Source: Roseicitreum antarcticum (GTDB taxonomy: Bacteria; Pseudomonadota; Alphaproteobacteria; Rhodobacterales; Rhodobacteraceae). Taken from it: a DNA stretch of 64,000 bases. The stretch covers positions 1 through 64,000 of the forward strand of contig NZ_CP061502.1 of the NCBI RefSeq assembly GCF_014681765.1, read 5' to 3'. A model generated the notes under the pieces. The model saw nothing but the letters and a program-made list of their open reading frames with translations, ran no database searches and was not told the origin of the DNA. Below are positions 9,900 through 18,309 of this stretch, one piece after another. Both the position numbers and the translations under genes were made by a program. The first letter of the stretch is position 1, and each line of letters begins with the position of its first letter.

Positions 9900-10090
9900 T
9901 CTTCCTCTGGATATGGGAACCGCGCCCGGATTTCTTCAACGCGCGCGGCGTATTCATCTTTCGACACCTCCCCGCGCAGCACCTTGCCGATCAGCGGGTC
10001 TGCTTCGGTCTGAAAGGCAGCACGCCGGGCGGCACGGGCTTGTTCGGTCTTCGCAGCGCGCTTGGCGGATGGATCAGCAACTATCCTCAT
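9896..10090 (-). CDS. Small charged phage protein of the tail cluster
   Basis: 64 residues. The start ATG 10090 is chosen because it overlaps the upstream stop as ATGA; an upstream GTG/ATG would overlap the neighbour more heavily. Highly charged and Ala-rich (MRIVADPSAKRAAKTEQARA at the start), ending in FPYPEEE. Probably all helical. No family recognised. Translationally coupled on both sides, so it is very likely a real gene. Confidence 0.65.
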   Translation of the reverse strand: MRIVADPSAKRAAKTEQARAARRAAFQTEADPLIGKVLRGEVSKDEYAARVEEIRARFPYPEEE

Positions 10091-10467
10091 GTCGACTCCA
10101 CCAGCCATTTTGCCGACAGCCATGGAAACGGCGGGTCGATTTCGATTTGATACTGCCCCGGCTCCGGGAAGCTCATGATGATGTCCATCCCGTCTGCGGT
10201 GCCGACAGCAGCACCATCGAGGGCGATCACGGCACCATTCGGCACGCCGGAAATCGTGTAATCTTCGCTGGAGGCAAAGAGCGTGGGTTCAGGCGGCGTG
10301 ATCTGCGGCCTCGGCACAGCGCTGCCGTCCGCGATATAGTGGGTCTCGCCCGACCAGCTGCCCTGAAGGAAGAAGGGGAAGCCATGCACCGTTGTCCCTT
10401 CGGGCGCGCCCCCGGTGGTCGATCCGCCAATTCTGCCATCGGCATCAAAATGCACATAGTTTGTCAT
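10087..10467 (-). CDS. Phage protein following the tail fibre, function unknown
   Basis: 126 residues from ATG 10467, overlapping the tail fibre stop as ATGA. Begins MTNYVHFDADGRIGGSTTGG, with a beta-rich composition (ISGVPNGAVIALDG; GQYQIEIDPPFPW). Position directly after a tail fibre is where fibre chaperones or receptor-binding accessory proteins usually lie, but no chaperone motif is visible. Hypothetical, with likely tail-related role by context. Confidence 0.65.
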   Translation of the reverse strand: MTNYVHFDADGRIGGSTTGGAPEGTTVHGFPFFLQGSWSGETHYIADGSAVPRPQITPPEPTLFASSEDYTISGVPNGAVIALDGAAVGTADGMDIIMSFPEPGQYQIEIDPPFPWLSAKWLVEST

Positions 10468-12881
10468 CGCTTGCTCAAAATCCCCACAATACTCAGTTCA
10501 AGAATTTCCGGCTTGAACAGAGTTGAGTTGTCGCCGGTATAGCTGCCCTGAACGGTTATGGTGTTGTCGCCCGAGGTCAGGGACGGAACGGCAAAAACCC
10601 CCGTGCCCGGGCCGCTTTCTGCGCTCCGCGTGAAACGCACCGTTCCATTGATCACGACGCGATAAGAGCCATAGGCGTAGAAGACATCGCCCTCGCTGTT
10701 TTGCCGCGAGGTTTGGGTCATCAACCCCGACACGATCGCGGTCAGGGTGGCCCCTGAGAACGCGGGTATATCAACACTCAGGATGTCGACCCACACACTG
10801 GTGGTGTCGTAGCTTGCGCGCTGCACTGAACCGATTGTGGTCACGGCGCCCTCGCGCAAGGACAGCGTGCCGAATTGCGCGAAACCGCTGCGATAGATCG
10901 CCCAGCCGCTGCCGTCCGGGCCGGGGGTGTAATTGTCCGACTCGATCCCTCCCGCTATCTTAGCGCTGGTGATCGTGGCGTCCGCGATATTGGCGGTGGT
11001 GATTTCGGCCTCGCCAATGTTTGCGCCAGTGATGACTGCATCGCCGATCTGCGCCGTGTCGGTGATCAGCAGGCCGGTCGAGAGCTGCGCCGCAGTCACG
11101 CTACCGTTCAGGATGATGTTCGCAGCGTCAATGCGGGCCATGGACGTGGTGCCCGTCGGATCGCTGGCCGCGATCAGCTCCAGCGTTGCACCTGCCGAAC
11201 CCGCTTCGGCGCGGAAGGCCAAGGTCGCCGCAGCGTTGCCCTCGATCGTGCTGATTGCCGTGGCTTGCGTCGACACTTCGGCAGAGACATCGCCAAGATC
11301 GCTTTGCACAGTGCTGATCTGCGTAGCCAGTGCGGCATCATCGTTCGCGCGCGTCAAAGCCTCTTGCGTGACTGACGCGGCAATATCAATCACGCGGGCC
11401 TCTGCGTCGTTTGCGGGCCTGATGCTGATGCGATGGAAGCGAATCGTTTTTTCAGCGTTGCCCGAAACCAGCGTGTTGCGGTTCGCGTAGACGATCAGCC
11501 GGTTGTAATCGAACACCCCGGCAAAATCGCTGGGTCGCTCGATCAGCATCGTGGCCGTCATGGGCTGACCAGTGACCACCGGGCCGCTTGAAGACATGCT
11601 CAGTGGCACTTCCACACGGCTTACCGTGCTGGCGGAATTTACCCAGTCGAGGTAAACACACGCCCCGGCGATACTGCCGCTTTCGAGCGTGAAATCCACG
11701 TCGACCACATAGCGCTCGGCATTTCGCGGCCCGCGCCAGTTCGCCCGGTCTGATCTGGTTTGCAAGCCATCGACTTCCCCCAGATCGGTGACAAACCGCC
11801 AATCCTGACCGATTGAATAGAGCGTGTTGTCCACCAAGGTCAGTTCACCTTGGGCATTGTCCCGCGTCCAGTTGGCGGCATTGAACTCAGCAAGGAACTG
11901 GTCCCTTAGAACCGATATACCGCGCGATGTGATCTGCGACGTGACGGTAAGCCGTTCGCCAGCCAGTGCAGCAGCTGCATCTGCATTCTCACTGGCGGTG
12001 ACTGCTTGGCTTCGGGCCACCCCGGCAGCGCTGGCCTCGGTCTGGGCCGCAATCTCGGAATCGGATGCAGCAGTTGCCGATTGGGACGCATCAGACGCGC
12101 TTGTCTGGGCTGCGCTGGCAGAGCTGGCCGACGCCGTTGCGCTATCCCCGGCGCTGTTCGCGCTGGTTGCCGCATTCGTTGCGCTGGATGACGCCTGCGC
12201 CGAAGAAGCTTCCGCATTGGTCGCGCTGGTCGCTGCGTTGGTTTCCGCGCTCTCGGCCCCTGAACGCGCGGTTTCCGCTGCGGTCCGCGATGCTTGGGCC
12301 GCTGTCGCCGACTGATCGGCATCGGTTGCGCGCGTGTCAGCCGTTGCAGCAGACGCGGCTGAGGCCGTTGCAGCATTCTCGGCGTTGGTTTGCGATGTGG
12401 CGGCAGTCGCGGCGGCGTTGGCTGCGCTGGCTTCCGACAGGCCTGCGGCAGTGGCAGAAGCCGCCGACTGCGTTTGTGAATTCCCTGCACTGTTGGCGCT
12501 GGCCAAAGCGTTCGCTGCTTCCGCGATTGCCGCGTCTCGCGCGGCCTGGGCCTGTAGGGCAGCGGCGTTCGCGCCATCGACATCCACAAGCAATGCGTCG
12601 AAATCGGTCTGGATCGAAGTCGTGAAGGCATTGACCTCGGCAATGATGTTGTCGGCGGTGGTGTTCAGGTTGGCGATGTCCACCAGCACGCCTTCCACTG
12701 TGACGCCGGTTTCGGTCACAGTCTCGCTGACACGCTGTATCTCACGCATGGTCTGCGCGTTGGCGGGCCCAAACAATCTGTCGAACTCATCGACACGCAG
12801 CGCGCGCCGACCATCGTTGCCTCGATCACCGATCAGGATGCCAAGAGCCTCGAACAGCCGTCTTTCGGTCAGGTTTGGCAC
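10464..12881 (-). CDS. Phage tail fibre / tail-tip protein
   Basis: 805 residues from GTG 12881, chosen because GGGAGGG lies just upstream and the longer frame would run through the preceding gene. Residues about 15-100 form the attachment head. Residues about 110-330 are an Ala/Ser/Thr/Asn-rich heptad-like repeat (SAxSAxxA style), as in phage fibre shafts. Then come a beta-rich domain (about 345-520) and a region resembling the central part of lambda-type host-specificity proteins, with coiled coil (TQISTVQSDLGDVSAEV) and repeats of the type ITTANIADATITSAKI. The motif NYTPGPDGSGW...FGTLSLREG follows, and a beta-sandwich tip ends the protein. It likely binds the host receptor. Confidence 0.82.
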   Translation of the reverse strand: MPNLTERRLFEALGILIGDRGNDGRRALRVDEFDRLFGPANAQTMREIQRVSETVTETGVTVEGVLVDIANLNTTADNIIAEVNAFTTSIQTDFDALLVDVDGANAAALQAQAARDAAIAEAANALASANSAGNSQTQSAASATAAGLSEASAANAAATAATSQTNAENAATASAASAATADTRATDADQSATAAQASRTAAETARSGAESAETNAATSATNAEASSAQASSSATNAATSANSAGDSATASASSASAAQTSASDASQSATAASDSEIAAQTEASAAGVARSQAVTASENADAAAALAGERLTVTSQITSRGISVLRDQFLAEFNAANWTRDNAQGELTLVDNTLYSIGQDWRFVTDLGEVDGLQTRSDRANWRGPRNAERYVVDVDFTLESGSIAGACVYLDWVNSASTVSRVEVPLSMSSSGPVVTGQPMTATMLIERPSDFAGVFDYNRLIVYANRNTLVSGNAEKTIRFHRISIRPANDAEARVIDIAASVTQEALTRANDDAALATQISTVQSDLGDVSAEVSTQATAISTIEGNAAATLAFRAEAGSAGATLELIAASDPTGTTSMARIDAANIILNGSVTAAQLSTGLLITDTAQIGDAVITGANIGEAEITTANIADATITSAKIAGGIESDNYTPGPDGSGWAIYRSGFAQFGTLSLREGAVTTIGSVQRASYDTTSVWVDILSVDIPAFSGATLTAIVSGLMTQTSRQNSEGDVFYAYGSYRVVINGTVRFTRSAESGPGTGVFAVPSLTSGDNTITVQGSYTGDNSTLFKPEILELSIVGILSKR

Positions 12882-12885
12882 AGCA

Positions 12886-14451
12886 TTACCCTCCCGACAG
12901 TGCGCTGATGTCACCCGCCATCCGGTATGCAGTAACGGTAGCGGTGCCTTCGCACTCGAACTGCCACCGTTCGGCCAGCCCAGATGGCAACCGGAATGGC
13001 GTATCGGCATCTGATGTTTCACGGATCTGAGCGGCATCGGCAAAGACACGGGTTGTCACCGTGCGCCCGGCCTCAAACATGGTTTGGGTCTCGGCTGCAC
13101 CATATCCGACTGCGCCGCCTTGCCGCATCAGCCCGCTGCGCCAGCGGTATTGCATCGGTGCGCCTGCGTCCCACTTTCTGACTTCGGTTCCGCCTGAAAC
13201 GCCGTCGAGGATGTATAGGTCGCCGCGCGATATGTCGTAATGCATCGCGGCGGCCTGAATATCGGCACGGGTGATGAATGGCTGATCACCAGACATGTCA
13301 ATAACGACGATCTTGCGTGTGCCCGACACCGGCTCATGGGAGACGACATAGGCACCATCATACTGCCCAGCGATGAAGGTTGCCGGGTTTAGCGCTGCCC
13401 ACTGGTCACGGGTCCAGATCTTGCGCGATACGACCTGCGCGCCGCTGGTGGACAGCATGATAAGGCCTTCGGTCGATGGATAGACGGCGGAGTACCCCAG
13501 ATCAACGATGCCGCGCGCGGACACGCAGGGGTAATTCATTTCAACCCGCTCCATCACCATGTTTTCCGGCGCGGTTCCTTGGGCAAGGTATGGCTGGCCG
13601 GTGGTCAGGATTGCCAGGGTCGAGCCAAAGGCGGAAAGACCAACAACCTCGTAGTCCACCTTCAGGCGATACCGCACCGGCCACGCATGTGGGATGAACG
13701 GCTCACAGAACAGCACCTCCTTGCCTGAGAATGCAGCCATCATACCGTTGGGCATGGCGATGATACCCGCCATGTCACTGGGGGGCGCATCATAATCATT
13801 GCTGGGAAGCACCTCTCCCAAGGGGTGGCTCGTGTCGTTGTAGGTGAAGCTGTTGCCTGCAATGGGCTGCTCCGCGACGAAATACAGATCGGTGATGCCC
13901 ATGGCTGACGTCTGGCTGCGATAGATCCTGCGATGGGTGACACCGCGCCCCGCAGGCGGCGGCGAGAAGTTGCTGACGGTGACGCCAAGCCCCGGTGTCC
14001 AGTCGAGGGTATCGCTGATGGGGGAGGGCGGGCTTTCTTCTTGCTGGTCCGTGACGAATGTCACCACGAAAGCAATCGTCTCGAACACCTCGGGGTCAAG
14101 CGTGCCGACCAACGTTGCCGTGGGCGCGTCGGCCGGGCCGGGCAGCGCGAGGTTGCGGGTCTCGCCGCCGACGATGACACGCGGTTGCAGATCGCCTGTC
14201 ACATAGAGCCGATCTTGCGCGACCGGGCCGGGTACAGCGTTCACAACGGTATTCCAGGACCGCCAGACGGCATTGTGAAAGGTGAAGGATTGCGCAGTGC
14301 TGGCGAAGGTGTTGGCTGTCACGGTCGCATTCAGCGCGGCTATGTTGCCATCCTTGAGCTTTGCGTTCAGTGCGACCTCAGCGAAGCCCTGCGGCAAAAG
14401 GCGCGGGGTTATGCGTGGGATTTCGCCCTTGAAATTCTCGGCTTTGAGCAT
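12886..14451 (-). CDS. Phage tail hub / packaged-DNA stabilisation-like protein
   Basis: 521 residues from ATG 14451. Mostly beta structure: an N-terminal domain (MLKAENFKGEIPRITPRLLP) followed by propeller-like segments (PSTEGLIMLSTSGAQVV, SRGDLYILDG). Located between head-tail adaptor genes and the tail fibre, the place of P22 gp10-like stabilisation proteins or nozzle proteins in podoviruses. The similarity is in size, fold class and position rather than a clear motif, so the name is an inference. Confidence 0.65.
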   Translation of the reverse strand: MLKAENFKGEIPRITPRLLPQGFAEVALNAKLKDGNIAALNATVTANTFASTAQSFTFHNAVWRSWNTVVNAVPGPVAQDRLYVTGDLQPRVIVGGETRNLALPGPADAPTATLVGTLDPEVFETIAFVVTFVTDQQEESPPSPISDTLDWTPGLGVTVSNFSPPPAGRGVTHRRIYRSQTSAMGITDLYFVAEQPIAGNSFTYNDTSHPLGEVLPSNDYDAPPSDMAGIIAMPNGMMAAFSGKEVLFCEPFIPHAWPVRYRLKVDYEVVGLSAFGSTLAILTTGQPYLAQGTAPENMVMERVEMNYPCVSARGIVDLGYSAVYPSTEGLIMLSTSGAQVVSRKIWTRDQWAALNPATFIAGQYDGAYVVSHEPVSGTRKIVVIDMSGDQPFITRADIQAAAMHYDISRGDLYILDGVSGGTEVRKWDAGAPMQYRWRSGLMRQGGAVGYGAAETQTMFEAGRTVTTRVFADAAQIRETSDADTPFRLPSGLAERWQFECEGTATVTAYRMAGDISALSGG

Positions 14452-14462
14452 TGGTCGAGATC

Positions 14463-15143
14463 CTACATGAACGAAAAGCGGGTGCGTTTGGCCTTGCGCT
14501 GCTGGCCCCTGATGCTCTGCGAGAAGTGCTTGTCGCAGGCGCGTTCAAACTTCGTGAGGTAGAATCCGCCCATCTTTGGGTCGGTCCACCGCTGCTGGGG
14601 CACCATCAACAGCTTTGACAAGGCTCCACATGCGACCGCCTCGCCCCATTGGGTCAGCAGGAAGTCGGGAACGACATTGAAATCGTCCTGAATGGGGTCG
14701 CCCAACTCGCCCGGCCCGAACTGCTGGCCCATGCGGGGCTTGAGAAATACCGACAGTTCCAGCGTGCCCGCAGCGAGAGGCAGGACCGTGACGTGGTTGG
14801 GGTTGGTCTGGGTGACGTATTCAGGCTGCCCGGTCTCAAGCGACGGGCGGTACTCCTTGGACACGTCGGAAAACTGCGTCGGGGTCAACGCGCGCTTTTG
14901 GGAAAACTCTGACGTGAACGACGCATATTCGATTTCATGGATCGCGGCGTAATATGGCGCAATCATCGCCTCCGTGGTCTGGTCGGTCAGATCGACGCTG
15001 ATCAGGTGGCGCCAGCATCGGGTGCGTTCGCAAAACTCGATTGCCGCCATCCGAATGTACTTCTCGGCCACGATGTCAGGCGCACCTGGTGCGTGCGGCA
15101 TGACATAGGGCAGAAACTGCGCGATACGGATGGGGGCAACCAT
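14463..15143 (-). CDS. Head-tail adaptor / head completion protein
   Basis: 226 residues from ATG 15143. Starts MVAPIRIAQFLPYVMPHAPG, with helical N-terminal residues involved in tail assembly in similar proteins (EFCERTRCWRHL), a proline-rich middle, and a basic C-terminus (RGQQRKAKRTRF). Lies just downstream of another adaptor-type gene and upstream of the stabilisation-like gene. The assignment is from context and overall resemblance to podovirus adaptor proteins. Confidence 0.6.
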   Translation of the reverse strand: MVAPIRIAQFLPYVMPHAPGAPDIVAEKYIRMAAIEFCERTRCWRHLISVDLTDQTTEAMIAPYYAAIHEIEYASFTSEFSQKRALTPTQFSDVSKEYRPSLETGQPEYVTQTNPNHVTVLPLAAGTLELSVFLKPRMGQQFGPGELGDPIQDDFNVVPDFLLTQWGEAVACGALSKLLMVPQQRWTDPKMGGFYLTKFERACDKHFSQSIRGQQRKAKRTRFSFM

Positions 15144-15155
15144 AGCAATGCGTCC

Positions 15156-15845
15156 TTATTGGCTGAACCGCGACTTCGGCGTGTCGACGTTCTGGGCCAT
15201 CTCGACCTGGCTCTTGATGCCAAGGGCTTGCTGGAACAGCTGATAGTGCGCTTGCGCGCGCTGCGCTGCGCCTGCCACGTTGATGTCCTTGGAGAAGGCG
15301 CGGTAGCAGACATAATCCACCAAGGCATTCTGGTAGATGTCAGGGACGGCAACAGCTGCGGTGTAGCTGTCCAGATCGAGGATGGATGAACCGCCGCTCG
15401 GACGGGTGATCTTCTCGGGCAGCCGCGACACAATCGCTTCCACCTCGCCGGTCCCGGTGTTGCCGGGCACGACATAGAACACCGACTGATCAAACATATC
15501 GTCTACGACGTGCATCACGGTCGCTGAGAACGGAAGTACCGCGGTATCATGCCAGCCGGGGATCTGGGTATCGAACACCTCCCGCACTGCGGGCGTTACC
15601 ACACGGCCCGCGACGTTGCGGACCACGGCCAACAGCTTGTGATACCCTTCCGGTAGGCTTTGCTTGGTACCTTCAACCAGCTCCAGCACGGCGGTCGATG
15701 CCGTTGCAGTGGGTTTTTGCAGGGCAATCTCGCGGGCGCCATCATCGAGCCAGTCGCACAGCTCGGGGGCGGGCCAGCGGACGCCACCCCCATCCTGAAG
15801 CATGATGGTTGCCCGCCGCATTACGTCGCGCGCTTGGAAAGCCAT
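15156..15845 (-). CDS. Phage adaptor protein (DUF6682-like)
   Basis: 229 residues from ATG 15845, which overlaps the preceding stop by one base (TGATG). The N-terminal pattern VMRRATIMLQDGGGVRWPAPELCDWLDDGAREIA is typical of adaptor proteins that sit on the portal ring (P22 gp4/T7 gp11-like role). The C-terminal helix pair VDYVCYRAFSKDINVAGAAQRAQAHYQLF is also characteristic. Probably connects portal and tail. Confidence 0.72.
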   Translation of the reverse strand: MAFQARDVMRRATIMLQDGGGVRWPAPELCDWLDDGAREIALQKPTATASTAVLELVEGTKQSLPEGYHKLLAVVRNVAGRVVTPAVREVFDTQIPGWHDTAVLPFSATVMHVVDDMFDQSVFYVVPGNTGTGEVEAIVSRLPEKITRPSGGSSILDLDSYTAAVAVPDIYQNALVDYVCYRAFSKDINVAGAAQRAQAHYQLFQQALGIKSQVEMAQNVDTPKSRFSQ

Positions 15846-16315
15846 CAGGCGGCGCTCCCTTTGCTGGCGGCCTCAGCGGCGTCTTCTGCTGTCTCGATCG
15901 CTGCGATGATGGTTTCGCGCTTGGCCTTGTGATGCGGCTTTCCACCGACCACGCGGATATGCTCGGCCAGCAGTTCTTCATCGGTCATATCCGAGAGGAA
16001 CACGCCGTCTTCATCATCGGCCTTCTGGTCATCGGAGTGCGGGTGCGTCGGCGGGGCGACGTCTTCGGGTGACACATTGCTGGGGGTACCGGGTTCGGTT
16101 GCGTTCTTGGTCTCGACTGGGCCCTGTGCGGGCTGATCTTCGCTGGTCCCATAGACCACATAGCCGGGGATGGTCAGCAGGCGCTGCACATGGTTCGGGT
16201 TCGCGACCTCGGCAACGTGTGCGCCGGTTTCATCGGGCTTGAAGCTGATTTCGGTGTTGTCGGCCATGGTGATATTGGTGCCACCGGCCCGCTTGATTTT
16301 CAGTTCGATCTTCAC
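15845..16315 (-). CDS. Acidic phage protein of the head-tail region, unknown function
   Basis: 156 residues from GTG 16315, with AAGGAGACCAACC directly upstream, a near-perfect ribosome binding site. Residues 1-60 look folded (MKIELKIKRAGG, then HVQRLLTIPGYVVYG). Residues 60-105 are a disordered Pro/Glu/Asp linker. The C-terminus (MTDEELLAEHIRVVGGKPH) looks like a short HeH/SAP-type helix pair. No known name. First gene after an intercistronic terminator, so possibly expressed at a lower level than the capsid genes. Confidence 0.65.
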   Translation of the reverse strand: MKIELKIKRAGGTNITMADNTEISFKPDETGAHVAEVANPNHVQRLLTIPGYVVYGTSEDQPAQGPVETKNATEPGTPSNVSPEDVAPPTHPHSDDQKADDEDGVFLSDMTDEELLAEHIRVVGGKPHHKAKRETIIAAIETAEDAAEAASKGSAA

Positions 16316-16333
16316 GGTTGGTCTCCTTGGTTG

Positions 16334-16371
16334 AAAAAAAGGGGCAGACAGTTCAAACCGCCTGCCCCTTT
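16334..16371 (-). terminator. Rho-independent terminator after the capsid genes
   Basis: On the minus strand the stem AAAGGGGCAG / CTGCCCCTTT (10 bp, 14-base loop) is followed by a run of T. It lies between the stop at 16,398 and the GTG at 16,315. It should separate high capsid expression from the downstream adaptor and tail genes, or only partly attenuate it. Confidence 0.8.
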
Positions 16372-16397
16372 GCGCTTGGTGATATGCTTGCCCGGCC

Positions 16398-16838
16398 TCA
16401 GAAGACGTATTCGAGGACCAGCGTGATTTTCTTGGCCGAACCGGCTGCGACGTTGCCCGACAGCGTGACGCCGATGGAGCGATGCACGTTGCTGGGCGCG
16501 ATATTCAGGCAAGCCAGTGTGGTTGCCTTTGCAGCAGTGTCATTGATCGAGACGGCGGCCAGCAGTTGGTTGCCAACAGTGCGCGCGTTGTCAGAGGCCC
16601 CGACCTCGCCCGACATCAGGCCCATGGTGGCGGTGATCGCGCCAACACCGACCCCGATCAGCTCTGCGCTGACAAGGCGGGCGTCTGCGGGCAGGACGGC
16701 CAATTCCAGCTTGTCGCTGGCTGCGGTGAATGCCTGGGCGACGGTGTAGGTTGCGATACCAACCATACGCGCGCCGCTGACATAGCCGCTCGGCGTGGTT
16801 TCGCGCAGTTGCGCCATATTGGATTGCTTCAGTGCCAT
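16398..16838 (-). CDS. Probable capsid decoration / minor head protein
   Basis: 146 residues from ATG 16838, with AAGGGG upstream. A small beta-rich protein (VSAELIGVGVGAITATMGLMSG; LSGNVAAGSAKKITLVLEYVF) encoded right after the major capsid protein, where decoration or head-stabilising proteins are usual. No sequence motif proves the role. Confidence 0.6.
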   Translation of the reverse strand: MALKQSNMAQLRETTPSGYVSGARMVGIATYTVAQAFTAASDKLELAVLPADARLVSAELIGVGVGAITATMGLMSGEVGASDNARTVGNQLLAAVSINDTAAKATTLACLNIAPSNVHRSIGVTLSGNVAAGSAKKITLVLEYVF

Positions 16839-16872
16839 ATTGTTTGCCCCTTTTGCGGTGCTGGAGTTGAGA

Positions 16873-16900
16873 AGGGCGGCGGGTCTGACCTCGCCGCCCT
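16873..16900 (-). terminator. Intercistronic hairpin after the major capsid gene
   Basis: Perfect 9-bp stem AGGGCGGCG / CGCCGCCCT with a 10-base loop, directly after the capsid stop codon. The tail after the stem is only weakly T-rich, so it may be a partial terminator or an mRNA-stabilising hairpin rather than a full terminator. Confidence 0.5.
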
Positions 16901-16908
16901 CATGTCAA

Positions 16909-18009
16909 TCAGACGCCGACCGGGGGCGCAGCGTGGGTGTCGAGGGAGATCAGGCCGAAGTCGCGGTTGTTGAACCGGGTTTTCGAGAAGCCGAAGATGA
17001 CACCCGCCACGACCGTGGGTTCGTTGTCATAATCCTCCATTTCCTCCTTCCACATGTACCGCATGCCGCCCGGGGTGCCGTAGGCGATGACACCGGCCTG
17101 ACGGCCCATGAACAGCGCGCGTGCGGCAGGCAGGTTGGCCCCGGCCCCGAAGTCATTGAAACGAATGGCGTTCTCATGGGCGTGGAGAACCACATCCTTG
17201 ATCATCCCAAGCGCGCCCTTGAAGATGGGGTTGTTGCGGCCCTCGGCCTTGGATGCGTCGGCCTGGATCTTCACCCAGCCCTCGGTATCGTTCACGCGCA
17301 GGTCGTGTTCCTGATACTTCGACATGACCACGGCGAAACGGTCAGAGCCTTCGATGTTGACCGGCATCAGCGCGGTGGCTTCCCGGTCATAGGACCGGAT
17401 CATGCGCGCGTGGGTTTCGGCCCGCTCGATCAGGTTCCGGCTCATGCGGTCCGTCGCGGTGATGTTGCCCTTGGCCGTCGCGGAACCACCGAACAGGTGG
17501 TGCGTGGAGTCGGGTGCGCGCAACGGGTTGTCGGCGTGACCGGCATAGTCCTCGCCTTCGATGAACTCTTCGTTCATGCCGCGCGCGCCGGACATGTAGA
17601 TGAATTTCAGCTCATCCAGGTATGTCCTCCAGTACTCGGCCAGCCGATCTTTGGCGATTTTGCGCATGTCGTGGATGGTGCGCTTGCGCGACATGCGGCC
17701 ACCAGCGCTGACGGGGTGCCGCAGCTGGTCGATGATCACTTCGTCGGTGTAGAAGCGCAGATTTTCTTCCTTGCCCTTCACGCGCTTGTCGCCAGCGGTC
17801 GGGCGCTGGCGCAGACGGACGGACAGGTCGAACGAAACGCGATCACCGGCATCAGAGGCGATTTCGAGCTTCTCTTCGATGATGTTGTTCTGCCCCTTGC
17901 CCATGAACTTACGGCCCCAGTACGACTGGGCGGCCACATCGACTGCCAGGGTGCTGGACCATTTTTTCTGGGCTTTGGGATCGCCCCACGGGATGATAGT
18001 TTGAGCCAT
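16909..18009 (-). CDS. Major capsid protein, N4-gp56 type
   Basis: 366 residues from ATG 18009 (MAQTIIPWGDPKAQKKW), with GAGGA at spacing 7. The pattern SYWGRKFMGKGQNNIIEEKLE, a basic loop RLRQRPTAGDKRVKGKEE and the spine region QLRHPVSAGGRMSRKRT are typical of the N4-gp56-type family of HK97-fold capsid proteins. Length is normal for the family. Lies downstream of scaffold and CsrA-like genes. The 5' untranslated region has features that could bind the CsrA-like protein (see separate entry). Confidence 0.88.
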   Translation of the reverse strand: MAQTIIPWGDPKAQKKWSSTLAVDVAAQSYWGRKFMGKGQNNIIEEKLEIASDAGDRVSFDLSVRLRQRPTAGDKRVKGKEENLRFYTDEVIIDQLRHPVSAGGRMSRKRTIHDMRKIAKDRLAEYWRTYLDELKFIYMSGARGMNEEFIEGEDYAGHADNPLRAPDSTHHLFGGSATAKGNITATDRMSRNLIERAETHARMIRSYDREATALMPVNIEGSDRFAVVMSKYQEHDLRVNDTEGWVKIQADASKAEGRNNPIFKGALGMIKDVVLHAHENAIRFNDFGAGANLPAARALFMGRQAGVIAYGTPGGMRYMWKEEMEDYDNEPTVVAGVIFGFSKTRFNNRDFGLISLDTHAAPPVGV

Positions 18010-18015
18010 TACGAG

Positions 18016-18055
18016 TCCTCGCTTGCTCTGAAAAGAGAGTGAGAGGACGTCCATG
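18016..18055 (-). promoter_or_regulatory. Possible CsrA-type GGA sites in the capsid leader
   Basis: The leader RNA of the capsid gene contains CAUGGACGU (18055-18047), which fits 9 of 10 positions of the in-vitro CsrA consensus ACANGGANGU when the preceding base is included. A second GGA lies inside the Shine-Dalgarno region (GCGAGGACUCG, 18016-18020 core). Two GGA sites with one over the ribosome binding site is the classical repression layout. The CsrA-like gene is immediately upstream. Regulation is an inference. Confidence 0.35.
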
Positions 18056-18080
18056 CCCTGTGTGTGTGTGGTCGCACGAT

Positions 18081-18125
18081 ACTACATCTTGCGTCTTATG
18101 CGCAACAATCAACTATATGTTGCGC
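18081..18125 (-). promoter_or_regulatory. Late-gene 13-bp motif and inverted repeat upstream of the capsid gene
   Basis: Minus-strand 18093-18081 reads CGCAAGATGTAGT, one of four motif copies. Immediately upstream is a perfect inverted repeat GCGCAACA-N10-TGTTGCGC (18100-18125) overlapping the end of the CsrA-like gene; it has no T-run, so an operator or RNA hairpin is as likely as a terminator. The motif is about 72 bp upstream of the capsid ATG. Confidence 0.5.
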
Positions 18126-18291
18126 TTCTCGGCCTGTCGGGGGCTGGCAGTCTGGTGATGCGCACCTCTGGTGGGGCCTCGAATTGAACGTATGCCTTGG
18201 CCGTTCCCCCACCATCCGCTTTGCAGGTAATGAATATGTTGTCACCGACCTGCACGCGCTCACCCGGTTTCAATTTCACTGTCAGCCCCAC
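18109..18291 (-). CDS. CsrA-like small RNA-binding protein encoded by the phage
   Basis: 60 residues from GTG 18291, with AAGGA upstream. PGERVQVGDNIFITC aligns with the VGE..IGD..TVTV core of CsrA, and FEAPPEVRITR aligns with the NAP.EV.VHR strand that carries the essential arginine (here R47). The first strand (GLTVKLK) has Lys where CsrA has Arg, so RNA specificity may differ. CsrA proteins are dimeric post-transcriptional regulators that bind GGA motifs in mRNA leaders. It sits between scaffold and major capsid genes and may adjust their ratio or redirect host mRNAs. The family call is by eye from a short sequence. Confidence 0.72.
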   Translation of the reverse strand: MGLTVKLKPGERVQVGDNIFITCKADGGGTAKAYVQFEAPPEVRITRLPAPDRPRSATYS

Positions 18292-18309
18292 GATCAGATC
18301 CTTTCTTGC

